A DNA stretch of 12,430 nt, from the NCBI GenBank assembly GCA_937950565.1, contig CALFCS010000165.1, positions 1 to 12,430 of the forward strand, read 5' to 3'. The notes below the pieces were generated by a model that did no database searches, was not told where the DNA came from, and saw nothing but the letters and a program-made list of their open reading frames with translations. Shown here piece by piece: positions 5,967-12,430 of this stretch. The DNA comes from an uncultured Lachnospiraceae bacterium (GTDB lineage Bacteria; Bacillota; Clostridia; Lachnospirales; Lachnospiraceae). The position numbers were made by a program, and so were the translations under genes. How positions within the stretch are numbered: position 1 is the stretch's first letter; every line of letters begins with the position of its first letter.

Positions 5967-6698
5967 CTACAATTCTTCCTCTTCAATGTAAAGCCCGTCC
6001 CAGTCTCCCCATTTCGGTTTTTTATGCTTTTTAAGGAATCGTTTTACAGGGCTCCACATATATTCTGTCTCCTCCATAATAAGGCTCCCCATTTCCTGAC
6101 TCGCAATCCAGTCATGATGCGCACTGTCATATTCTACTGTACTCTGTACTTTTTCCGTATCCTGCTTTTTCTGATCCACACTTTCCGACTGAGATGATAC
6201 CATACATTCCTCCGCTATTTTCTTTAAACTATAATTTTCCTCCATAGTTTCTTTATGAAGAAGAAACACAATCCGGACGCACTCCGAATCATTATAATCA
6301 GCATGTTTGACCAGATATTCTGTAAATACATGAAATTCCTCCCATATATTCCCTTTTCCGGGAGGGTAGTAACAAAAATAATATTCCCCATCTTCATAAT
6401 AGATATATTCCGGCTTCAACAAAATCCGATTGATATTAAGTAAATGCCTTTCCGTTTCACTCATAATATTCATAAGTGTTTTTATAAATTTTTTTATTTC
6501 TTTTTCACCTATATTATTTCTATCATATAACGCCTGCAATGATATTTTGCCACTGACATTATAATCATAACAACTGTTTTTATCAGCCCCTCTTCCTCTC
6601 ACCTTCAGAAATCCTTGTATATCGTTTGCCTGAAGTATCCGCATCTGATAATCTTCTCTATAGATTCCCTGTTCTTCAATTGTTACTGTCCTTTCCAT
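5967..6698 (-). CDS. DUF6382 domain protein of the tad operon, lacking an FHA end
   Basis: A 243-residue protein whose first 165 residues look like DUF6382, a domain found at the distal end of clostridial tad loci. Recognisable parts are the start RTVTIEEQGIYREDYQMRIL and the later stretches HLLNINRILLKPEYIYYED and YYFCYYPPGKGNIWEEFHVF. In other Clostridia such proteins usually continue through a membrane helix to an FHA phosphothreonine-binding domain. Here the remaining 80 residues are charged and low in complexity, with no membrane helix and no FHA motifs, ending in LYIEEEEL. This may be a natural short form or a truncation. It is probably cytoplasmic and its function is unknown. The start ATG overlaps the upstream TadE-like gene by 23 bases, with AGGAAAGG about 11 bases upstream, indicating translational coupling. 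It is the last gene of the pilus operon. Confidence 0.75.
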   Translation of the reverse strand: MERTVTIEEQGIYREDYQMRILQANDIQGFLKVRGRGADKNSCYDYNVSGKISLQALYDRNNIGEKEIKKFIKTLMNIMSETERHLLNINRILLKPEYIYYEDGEYYFCYYPPGKGNIWEEFHVFTEYLVKHADYNDSECVRIVFLLHKETMEENYSLKKIAEECMVSSQSESVDQKKQDTEKVQSTVEYDSAHHDWIASQEMGSLIMEETEYMWSPVKRFLKKHKKPKWGDWDGLYIEEEEL

Positions 6699-7083
6699 GA
6701 AGCAAATCCTTTCCTTTTTTTATTTCTCTGATTCTTTTTTCCGGATCGGTAACCGGCATCCTCTTTTCTACTGTTACCGCCATTTTGTTTTTTGACGCTT
6801 TCGCATTCACCACAATTTCATCCTCCTCTACACTTACTGATACCTCCGCTCCTGCAAAAAGAATGCATTTATCCTTTATCCGTTCCTGAAAAAGCGCTTC
6901 CAGTTCCTCCGCTTCCACTCCGTCCCTTTCTCTCGCTTTATTGCTTCCTTGTACCACAGTCTCATATGCTGCCGATGCAATTACGTTCTTATCATGATAG
7001 TAGAACGCCCCGAAAATACTGCTCATAATAAGAAGCAGCAGAATTGGCATAAGGAACGACATTTCTACCGTATAGCCTCTCAT
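6676..7083 (-). CDS. Small TadE-like pseudopilin
   Basis: A 135-residue protein with the TadE layout: a very short cytoplasmic start (MRG), then a membrane helix at about 8-28 (SFLMPILLLLIMSSIFGAF), then an outside domain of about 100 residues. Gly3 followed by YTVEMSF resembles a prepilin peptidase site, although the Glu is at +4 and not the usual +5 position. The outside region has ASAAYETVVQGSNKA after the helix, typical of TadE/TadG-like proteins, and a beta-rich SVSVEEDEIVVNAKA. TadE-type proteins are processed minor pilins needed for Flp pilus assembly. The start is supported by GGAGGAAAACAGGT directly before the ATG. It follows the prepilin peptidase gene by 71 bases and overlaps the DUF6382 gene. 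Confidence 0.8.
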   Translation of the reverse strand: MRGYTVEMSFLMPILLLLIMSSIFGAFYYHDKNVIASAAYETVVQGSNKARERDGVEAEELEALFQERIKDKCILFAGAEVSVSVEEDEIVVNAKASKNKMAVTVEKRMPVTDPEKRIREIKKGKDLLHGKDSNN

Positions 7084-7154
7084 ACCTGTTTTCCTCCATG
7101 AACTAAATCTGCAAATTATTTTTTATCTGGCATACCGGACATCTTTCATTTTAT

Positions 7155-7586
7155 TTAATGCAAATTTCCAATCAGATAACATATATAACCGCCCGTCAAA
7201 AATGGCAGAAACGGCACTTCATATTTCCGTGACATGTTCTTTCTGCATAATATTGCAATTGCAAAAACAACCAATATGCAAAATGAAAAACTTAATACCT
7301 CAACCAGTTCTCTTCCTCCCAGAAATATGCCCAGAATAAGAATCACAATACTATCTCCATATCCGATTCCTTCACATGTCACCTTACTGATAAGCAGAAA
7401 TACGCTCCCCACTCCAATTCCCATGACAGACATAATCCAATCTTCTCTGTTCCAGACGGCCTGATAAATAATCCCTCCCAAAACACCTGGAATCAGTATC
7501 TTTACGGGAATTCTCCTGTTCCGGATATCTATACAAGACAGCACTATCAAAAAAATCAACAGCAATCCCCGGCTTATCTTCCACAT
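7155..7586 (-). CDS. A24 family prepilin peptidase (TadV/CpaA type)
   Basis: A polytopic membrane aspartic protease that would cleave the leader peptides of the Flp pilin and the TadE-like proteins at Gly. The two catalytic aspartates are visible. The first is in CIDIRNRRIP (Asp23 of the longest reading, Asp20 from this start), and the second is in GIGYGDSIV, the GxGD motif. Four or more hydrophobic segments are present and the length (143 residues) is normal for the minimal TadV/CpaA form without a methyltransferase domain. The frame extends three codons to an ATG at 7593-7595, but the Shine-Dalgarno AAAGGGGG ends one base before it. The ATG at 7584-7586, ten bases downstream, is therefore the better start. 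The start lies within the end of the upstream TadE-like gene, implying coupling. Confidence 0.9.
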   Translation of the reverse strand: MWKISRGLLLIFLIVLSCIDIRNRRIPVKILIPGVLGGIIYQAVWNREDWIMSVMGIGVGSVFLLISKVTCEGIGYGDSIVILILGIFLGGRELVEVLSFSFCILVVFAIAILCRKNMSRKYEVPFLPFLTGGYICYLIGNLH

Positions 7587-8383
7587 CTGGAACATGCCCC
7601 CTTTCCGAATACTTCTGATAAAGGCACTGCGTAAACTGTTCGTTTTAGTTTACTGCAAGACAAAGATGCATGATACCGGTTCCCCGTGTCTGTTATATAA
7701 GCTCCGTCAACCACTCCATGAAAACATTTCTCACATGGATAATATTTTCCTCCATCCTGATTTCTAAGCCCCTCTGTTTCAGAAACTTCTACCCTGTGAA
7801 TAGACAGATCCAGGTGCGTGCAGTGATAGTCCCGATGATACACCAGTCCTGTCTCAGTGACATATACAATCTCTTCATCGCTCATATCAAATGCATTCTT
7901 TTCATAACCCGTCCATGCCTTTATCCGCATTGTTTCTTCATATTCAACAGGTGGAATAGAGAAGAGGGGAATCGGAAGCTTCACTTCATAACTTGCTTTT
8001 ATAATCCCAATTCCTGTTACCGGAGATAAATAAGAGCCTTCACAATGTATGCCTGCGCTTCCACCTTCTACAATACTTCGTTCCAGCCGCTCTGCTCCAA
8101 TTGCATGCACCACATCACTTTCAAGCTCTGACGGAACTACAGCCGCTATTGGATACGCCTCCTCTGCCGCCTTATGTCCGGCCGCCTGAAGCCCTGCATG
8201 GACAGCTGTCCGTATTGCCATGATTTCCAACAGATACAGAAGGCTTACGACAGCCAGAAAGAAAATCGGCACCGCAAGCGCAGCCTCCACCGTAATACTT
8301 CCTTTTTCACAGGCAGATGAAGACACCCTCCCGGGAAAATACTTTTTTATATCGTGTGAGGAGAGTTTTTTGTCTGACATCAC
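7574..8383 (-). CDS. TadE-like pseudopilin fused to two Cys/His modules
   Basis: A 269-residue predicted surface protein. A basic start leads to a prepilin-like site, Gly28 followed by SITVEAALAVPI with Glu at +5, and a membrane helix at about 34-54, the TadE/TadG form. A linker domain (60-170) follows. The last 97 residues contain two copies of one pattern. Copy one is VYVTETGLVYHRDYHCTHL (173-191) with YYPCEKC (214-220). Copy two is AYITDTGNRYHASLSCSKL (228-246) with ACSRC (263-267). Each has a Tyr-His pair, a Cys about five residues later, and a Cys-x2-Cys, so each could bind a metal. Similar YH...C...CxxC tails occur on other secreted clostridial proteins. The start is GTG (8381-8383) eight bases after AAAGGAG, or the ATG just after it. 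It probably acts as a minor pilin or tip protein. Confidence 0.8.
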   Translation of the reverse strand: MMSDKKLSSHDIKKYFPGRVSSSACEKGSITVEAALAVPIFFLAVVSLLYLLEIMAIRTAVHAGLQAAGHKAAEEAYPIAAVVPSELESDVVHAIGAERLERSIVEGGSAGIHCEGSYLSPVTGIGIIKASYEVKLPIPLFSIPPVEYEETMRIKAWTGYEKNAFDMSDEEIVYVTETGLVYHRDYHCTHLDLSIHRVEVSETEGLRNQDGGKYYPCEKCFHGVVDGAYITDTGNRYHASLSCSKLKRTVYAVPLSEVFGKGACSRCGR

Positions 8384-8492
8384 GAATCTCGCTCCTTTCT
8401 TTTTTTATCTTTTTAATGAGATTTTGCCCGAATGGGCTTTCGTGGTCATGTGAGAATACCGGAAGGGCATCTTCACCTGCCTGTTCTGATTT

Positions 8493-9863
8493 CTAATGAT
8501 ATCCAAAATATGTAGGAAAACGATAGGTAATCCCCCGCCGGAAATTACATGTGCTTAAGAATTCTATCTTGCTGACGCACAAATCTGCACGGAAATATTC
8601 CTGCCCATATTCTGTAATCAGATTCCTTTCTATCAAATCCAATGTTCTTACCCCGGCAGTTTCCCTCTTTTCCAAAAATAGGAGAATTCTCAGATAATCC
8701 TTATATTTAAGACCACCTTCGACATCCGCACCATCACTTTGATCGTTTTCTGTTCCAAGTGTTAGCAAAGAGGAAAGTGATAACTGCCAGCTTTCCTTTG
8801 TCTTAAGCAACGGCACTTTATTCCCTTTTAAAAGCGAACGTACATCAACAACCGATTCACCAAACGCCCACGCAAGAAGAATTACCTGTTTTGCCGCCTC
8901 CGTAATCGCGGGAACTGCAAGCAATGTACATAAAGATAATGCCATCGCTTCTGCCTCTGCCTTCTTTACTGAATCTGTCTGAATATATCCATAATTTGAG
9001 GCAAATCTCAAAAGCAGCAATTTCCCTGCCACCGCTTCCAGATTTTCTCTGTCACTTGCCTTTCCTTCCAGAATATATTCTACCTCGTAGTCCAACGCTC
9101 CGGTCTGATTCTCATCCGTTGCCATTGCAAAATGCTCTAATACATATTCCCCATACAAAAGCATAGACAGTGTCTTTGTATTCTGCTCCTCATCCGCAAA
9201 ATTCCCATAACCCTTATTCAGGCTCCGGTGGGACACCATCTCACCTAAAGAAATCCTTTTCTCCGATATCTGCATGTCCCCCGGCGCTATCAGTGTCAGA
9301 ATAGGTGAACTTTTCAGGCCATTCACATGGTCAATCGGATTATTCTCTGTCGGAAGCTGCCCTTCATTTTCTTCAAGCAGTGTTTCAAGTTCTTCCTGCT
9401 TCTGAGTTTCCTGACTGCTGTAATCTTCTACATCTCCTTCTTGCTTTTTCCACAAGTCCGTCTGCCCAACAAATTCTTCCACCTTATCTAAACCATATTT
9501 ATTTTTCATATATGCGCATACTTGCTCATAAAATGCCTGACAGCCGCTATCCGTCAAAAACTGAATTCTCTTAATCTCCTGCTCTGCATTTTGAACCCCG
9601 TAATATTTCAATCTGTCTATAAGATTCTTTTCCTCATATTCCCCGGTTTCATAACTTCCTTCCAGGGCAAAAATATCATATTCCTCCAATAATTCTTTTT
9701 GATATTCTGCAAAAACGCACTCTGTCGCACGCACCATGTCTGCACGCCGGTAATTTTTTGCTGATTGGATGGACGCGCTTTCTATCAGAGCGCTCAAAAG
9801 CGTAAGAAGAAGAATAAAGACCAAACTTACATATACGGTAATTTCACCTCGAAGCGTTTTCAT
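8493..9863 (-). CDS. DUF5702 domain pilus protein (TadG-like)
   Basis: A 456-residue protein with an N-terminal membrane helix (about 9-27) preceded by LRGEITVYVSLVF, which resembles the pseudopilin form RGxITV found in TadE/TadG proteins. After the helix come ESASIQSAKNYRRADMVRAT and the stretch EYDIFALEG, both typical of DUF5702 proteins encoded in clostridial tad loci. The large outside part is mostly helical, with an acidic linker at about 140-180. It is likely a minor pilin or a membrane-anchored periplasmic-side assembly factor; the exact role is not established. It starts five bases after the Flp pilin stop, with a modest AGGGA site about ten bases before the ATG. A stretch of 109 bases separates it from the next gene and holds that gene's ribosome binding site but no clear terminator. 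Confidence 0.82.
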   Translation of the reverse strand: MKTLRGEITVYVSLVFILLLTLLSALIESASIQSAKNYRRADMVRATECVFAEYQKELLEEYDIFALEGSYETGEYEEKNLIDRLKYYGVQNAEQEIKRIQFLTDSGCQAFYEQVCAYMKNKYGLDKVEEFVGQTDLWKKQEGDVEDYSSQETQKQEELETLLEENEGQLPTENNPIDHVNGLKSSPILTLIAPGDMQISEKRISLGEMVSHRSLNKGYGNFADEEQNTKTLSMLLYGEYVLEHFAMATDENQTGALDYEVEYILEGKASDRENLEAVAGKLLLLRFASNYGYIQTDSVKKAEAEAMALSLCTLLAVPAITEAAKQVILLAWAFGESVVDVRSLLKGNKVPLLKTKESWQLSLSSLLTLGTENDQSDGADVEGGLKYKDYLRILLFLEKRETAGVRTLDLIERNLITEYGQEYFRADLCVSKIEFLSTCNFRRGITYRFPTYFGYH

Positions 9864-9868
9864 ACTTT

Positions 9869-10057
9869 CTAAATCCCTGCACTTTCGCTTGTAATCTTTT
9901 GAAATATTGTCTGCACAAGACTTGTGAGCTGTGATTTAAATATAATGACCAGCCCGATCAGTACGACCAATATTAGAATAACCTCTACAACACCGATTCC
10001 TTTTTCTTCTTTTAATACAGCTTTGATACGCTGTTTCATACATTGTAATTTCCACAT
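9869..10057 (-). CDS. Flp1 family type IVb pilin (major pilin)
   Basis: A 62-residue prepilin. The basic leader ends in KEEKG, where the prepilin peptidase should cleave after Gly, and the mature protein begins IGVVEVILILVVLIG with Glu at position +5. The hydrophobic helix runs about 20 residues, followed by a short tail of about 18 residues (LTSLVQTIFQKITSESAGI). This matches the Flp1-like pilins of Clostridia. The frame contains an earlier ATG at 10061-10063, but GGAGGA touches it directly. The ATG at 10055-10057 lies six bases after GGAGGA and is the likely start. Located 61 bases after the TadC-like gene and 5 bases before the DUF5702 gene, it presumably encodes the main pilus subunit. 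Confidence 0.88.
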   Translation of the reverse strand: MWKLQCMKQRIKAVLKEEKGIGVVEVILILVVLIGLVIIFKSQLTSLVQTIFQKITSESAGI

Positions 10058-10118
10058 ACACATTCCTCCGCCTGTATTTTTTATTTATAGCTCTTCCTGC
10101 ATTTCGCTCCCTTCCCGA

Positions 10119-11384
10119 CTAATACATCGAAAAAAATGCAGGAACTATGACAATCACCAACACTATAGCAAGCATAAGAAACATTGGAAGGAGTAATTTG
10201 GTTCCGGCTTCTTCTCCCAGCCTTTTCGCTGTCGCCTTTCTTTCTTCAAATGCCTGAACTGCCTCCAGCCGCAACATATCATTCAGCCCTTTTGTCCCTT
10301 TCCTGAGATTCTGGGACAATAGTGCACCCAGCCTTAAATATTCCTGTATATTACAACGTCTTCCAAATCTCTCATAACTCTCCGACTCCATAATTCCGCC
10401 TTCCATCTCATATAACGTGGTACACATTTCCTCATATGCATACCGTTTCTCTTTTTTCTCTCTTTTTCTGTAATCCTCTGTAATTTTTCTCCATGCCCGT
10501 TTTACCGTCATTCCCGCTCCAAGCAGCAAAGTAAGCTTGCTTACAATTTCCGGATAATCCAGCCGCATCTGCTGACGTTTTTTCTCCAGCTCTTTTCCTT
10601 GATTCTGCTTTTCCAATGCATATAAAAGAAACACAATAAGAACAGACATGACCATAAGAACAATTCCTTTTCTGTCCATAGCTTTATAAAAATGCAGCGT
10701 CTTACCGTTCCATGTCCGGGGAAGCAGCAGGCGGGCTTCTGTTGCCGTTTTCTGATTCGTTTTTTGTGCCTCCTGCTTTATTTGTTCTACTTCTGCTTCC
10801 CCCTCTGACAAAGTTTCCTTATACACCATGACAGTACATTCATAAAGCGCCTGATCACTTTTTCTTTCCCGATAAGTGAGAACCGCCTGCAAGGTTACCT
10901 GGATTCCTTCCTCTGTAAGCTTCTCTTTATTTAATTCTCCATACACATTCATTACATCGTACCGGTCCAGCTCCCAGGAGACATCAATCGGCTGTCCTGG
11001 AATCTCTGTAAGCAGATTCAAATCTTTCTCTACTCTGTCCGGACTTTTATTTTCTCCCAGTATCCAGGTATCCATTTTTTTAATTGTCCGGGCAAACAGC
11101 TTCTTGATTTCATCCGCTGTGTACGCCTGCTCGTCTACCTCAATCTGAATATCCTTTTTTTCCGGATTATCTCCGACCTGCACCTTCATATCCTCCGTCC
11201 GCTTTCCCTCTCCATACGCATTTCTGAAAATTCCCTTTTCAATCTCCACGGTAGAGGAAAAATAGTCCCATACTGCACAGGCCGCTCCTGCCAAAAACAA
11301 AACCACAACTCCACAAATAATCAGACTTCTATTTCGCTCAGCTTTACACCCAGATAATATGCGCCTGCATAAATTACCAGACAT
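10119..11384 (-). CDS. tadC: TadC-like platform protein with a large N-terminal extra domain
   Basis: A 421-residue inner-membrane platform protein of the Flp pilus, partner of TadB. The C-terminal half is a type II secretion F domain, with LDYPEIVSKLTLLLGAGMTV (275-294), RYAYEEMCTTLYEMEGG and FGRRCNIQEYLRLGALLSQNL (340-360), then a final helix at 397-418. Before it lie a helix at 240-257 and an unusual N-terminal part: a helix at 20-38 followed by about 200 residues (39-238), presumably outside the membrane, rich in charged beta-like stretches. TadC proteins of proteobacteria lack such a domain. The start ATG is supported by GGAGTGATG about seven bases upstream and overlaps the end of tadB by 64 bases. 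No later ATG fits. Confidence 0.85.
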   Translation of the reverse strand: MSGNLCRRILSGCKAERNRSLIICGVVVLFLAGAACAVWDYFSSTVEIEKGIFRNAYGEGKRTEDMKVQVGDNPEKKDIQIEVDEQAYTADEIKKLFARTIKKMDTWILGENKSPDRVEKDLNLLTEIPGQPIDVSWELDRYDVMNVYGELNKEKLTEEGIQVTLQAVLTYRERKSDQALYECTVMVYKETLSEGEAEVEQIKQEAQKTNQKTATEARLLLPRTWNGKTLHFYKAMDRKGIVLMVMSVLIVFLLYALEKQNQGKELEKKRQQMRLDYPEIVSKLTLLLGAGMTVKRAWRKITEDYRKREKKEKRYAYEEMCTTLYEMEGGIMESESYERFGRRCNIQEYLRLGALLSQNLRKGTKGLNDMLRLEAVQAFEERKATAKRLGEEAGTKLLLPMFLMLAIVLVIVIVPAFFSMY

Positions 11385-12097
11385 ACTGTCATCACTCCTA
11401 TTCCCAAGGCATTTCCATATAAAGTGTCCATAAACTCCGGAAAACTGAAAGACATATACGCGATAATAAAATACGGCACCACTGACATAACTCTGAATTC
11501 ATAGCGCTTCGAGGCCAGTATAATCTGAATTTCCCTATGTACGTCTATTTTATCTGCAATTTGATTTGCCGTATTCTGAATGATTGCAATCATATCCCCG
11601 CCGCTTCTCTTTGCCGTTGCAAATACAGCCGAGAAATTATCCACATCTTCCAGCTTTACCGTATCCGCAAATTCCTGAACCGCCTGTTCTACCGGAATAT
11701 GTATTCTAAGTTTCCTGAGAAGAATGGCGAGTTCTCTTGATATCAGCTCTTTTTCAGAATATAAAAGCTCCAATTCCTTTTTGCTTTCTTTAAATGCATT
11801 TTCTATTGAATATCCCGTATTCAGCGCTGATGAAACGGCCTGTATCATTTCTTTAAACTGCAGTTTAAATTTTTCCTGCTTTTTCCGGACACATTCTTTC
11901 TCAAACTGCCGGTAATACCATATTCCAATCGGAAACAGTATCGGTATCGCCCACATGGAACGGTAATAAAGCCACGCTGTTACAGAAATGATTCCGAAGG
12001 CTTTAATTATCATCCCCGTTTTTTCCCGGATACTTATATCCCGCTGCCAGCAGCTTTTCTGTATGAACAAGCTCCTGAACCTTCCTCCAATTTCCAT
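11321..12097 (-). CDS. tadB: TadB-like pilus platform protein (type II secretion F domain)
   Basis: An inner-membrane platform protein that would couple the CpaF ATPase to pilus assembly. The N-terminal hydrophobic region (GIISVTAWLYYRSMWAIPIL) is followed by a cytoplasmic F domain containing KLQFKEMIQAVSSALNTGYS, IPVEQAVQEFADTVKLEDV and FAVFATAKRSGGDMIAII-like sequence (as written SAVFATAKRSGGDM). Two more helices lie near the end. The frame is open to an ATG at 12134-12136. I chose the ATG at 12095-12097 because AAAGGGA lies nine bases before it; the homologous region seems to begin about 20 residues later, so a start between 12136 and 12013 remains possible. It overlaps the 3' end of the cpaF frame by about 95 bases with this start, suggesting tight coupling. 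Confidence 0.85.
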   Translation of the reverse strand: MEIGGRFRSLFIQKSCWQRDISIREKTGMIIKAFGIISVTAWLYYRSMWAIPILFPIGIWYYRQFEKECVRKKQEKFKLQFKEMIQAVSSALNTGYSIENAFKESKKELELLYSEKELISRELAILLRKLRIHIPVEQAVQEFADTVKLEDVDNFSAVFATAKRSGGDMIAIIQNTANQIADKIDVHREIQIILASKRYEFRVMSVVPYFIIAYMSFSFPEFMDTLYGNALGIGVMTVCLVIYAGAYYLGVKLSEIEV

Positions 12098-12401
12098 ATA
12101 TCCTGCCGTCCCTTTCACTTGTCTCTTCATAAACATAGAGTGGATTCAGACAGATTTCTCCATCCCGGTAATCCAGAATCTCCGTTACCTCAAGGACCTT
12201 TCTGCTCTTATCTCTCAGTCGGCCCAGATGCACGATAATATCAATTCCGGACGCAATCTGTCTCTGTACGGCAGGAAGCGGTAATTCCATTCCCATCAGG
12301 ACCATTGTCTCAAGACGGCTTAGCATATCTTTTGTACTGTTCGCATGTCCCGTACTTAAGCTCCCGTCATGCCCCGTATTAAGTGCCTTTATATGGACTC
12401 C
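12003..12401 (-). pseudogene. cpaF: C-terminal fragment of CpaF/TadA pilus ATPase, frame broken at window edge
   Basis: The reading begins with ALNTGHDGSLSTGHANST, followed by KDMLSRLETMVLMGMELPL and IASGIDIIVHLGRL. It is the characteristic C-terminal part of the CpaF/TadA secretion ATPase, including the conserved GHDGS...GHAN histidines. It ends with a stop at 12003-12005. Reading upstream, the match fails just before residues HIKAL and an in-frame TAG occurs at 12402-12404. In another frame the preceding codons read GEH-RES-like (EHRESI), reminiscent of the expected GEVRGxEx segment, so an indel of about 1 base modulo 3 would restore part of it, though another stop follows. The ATPase is therefore either truly broken here, or bases beyond 12390 are unreliable, as happens at contig ends. 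An internal ATG at 12326 is not a real start. If intact elsewhere, it would energise the pilus. Confidence 0.8.
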
Positions 12402-12430
12402 CTATGTTCCCATCATGCAGAAATACAATA

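Noticed and set aside
8400..8450. GCCC/GGGC hairpin between the DUF5702 and TadE-like genes as a terminator
   Set aside because: The stem is only four base pairs and no proper T-run follows at the right position. The genes appear to be one operon.
10876..11148. A 90-codon plus-strand frame inside the tadC region
   Set aside because: It is a shadow of tadC with low-complexity Ser/Ile/Phe composition and no start signal.
12003..12326. A complete 107-residue gene starting at the ATG at 12326
   Set aside because: The conserved CpaF sequence continues upstream of that ATG in the same frame, so the ATG is internal to a longer ATPase gene.
1..12430. rRNA, tRNA, CRISPR arrays, phage or toxin-antitoxin modules
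   Set aside because: No cloverleaf or rRNA-like stretches, no regularly spaced repeats, and no proteins with matching signatures were seen.

Overview
The window looks like chromosomal DNA of a Gram-positive anaerobe of the Clostridia, most likely a Lachnospiraceae gut commensal. The evidence is moderate to low G+C, strong AGGAGG-type ribosome binding sites, a TSCPD-domain mini-protein, a DUF4367 membrane protein with an ECF-type sigma factor nearby, and a tad pilus operon of the clostridial type (Flp1-like pilin, DUF5702, DUF6382). I cannot name the species from sequence alone.

Bases 1-1200: a forward TSCPD-domain gene with an in-frame 18-bp tandem duplication at its 3' end and a strong terminator. 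It is followed on the minus strand by a short possible coding remnant and a small secreted protein. Bases 1200-4570: a minus-strand DUF4367 single-pass membrane protein, a 163-bp palindromic MITE-like element, a stand-alone forward murG with its own promoter, a bidirectional terminator, and a minus-strand HIT-protein/ECF-sigma pair. The sigma factor and the DUF4367 protein, which often sit side by side in related genomes, are separated here by murG and the palindromic element. Bases 4570-5870: a soluble orphan histidine kinase and a convergent rhomboid protease whose 3' ends overlap by 42 bp.

Bases 5967-12430: a minus-strand tad (type IVc/Flp pilus) operon. In transcription order it holds the 3' end of the CpaF/TadA ATPase, TadB, a TadC-like protein with a large extra N-terminal domain, an Flp1 pilin, a DUF5702 (TadG-like) protein, a TadE-like pseudopilin carrying two Cys/His modules, a TadV/CpaA prepilin peptidase, a second small TadE-like protein, and a DUF6382 protein without its usual FHA end. 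Genes are tightly packed and mostly overlap. The ATPase would power assembly on the TadB/TadC platform, the peptidase would mature Flp and the pseudopilins, and the DUF5702/TadE proteins would form minor or tip components. The ATPase frame breaks about 30 bases before the window edge, so either the gene is broken there or the edge sequence is unreliable.

No rRNA, tRNA, CRISPR array, phage genes or complete transposon were seen. I found no clearly new multi-gene system. The most unusual items are the TadE fusion with duplicated Cys/His modules, the palindromic element lying in a divergent promoter region between murG and the DUF4367 gene, and the broken cpaF.
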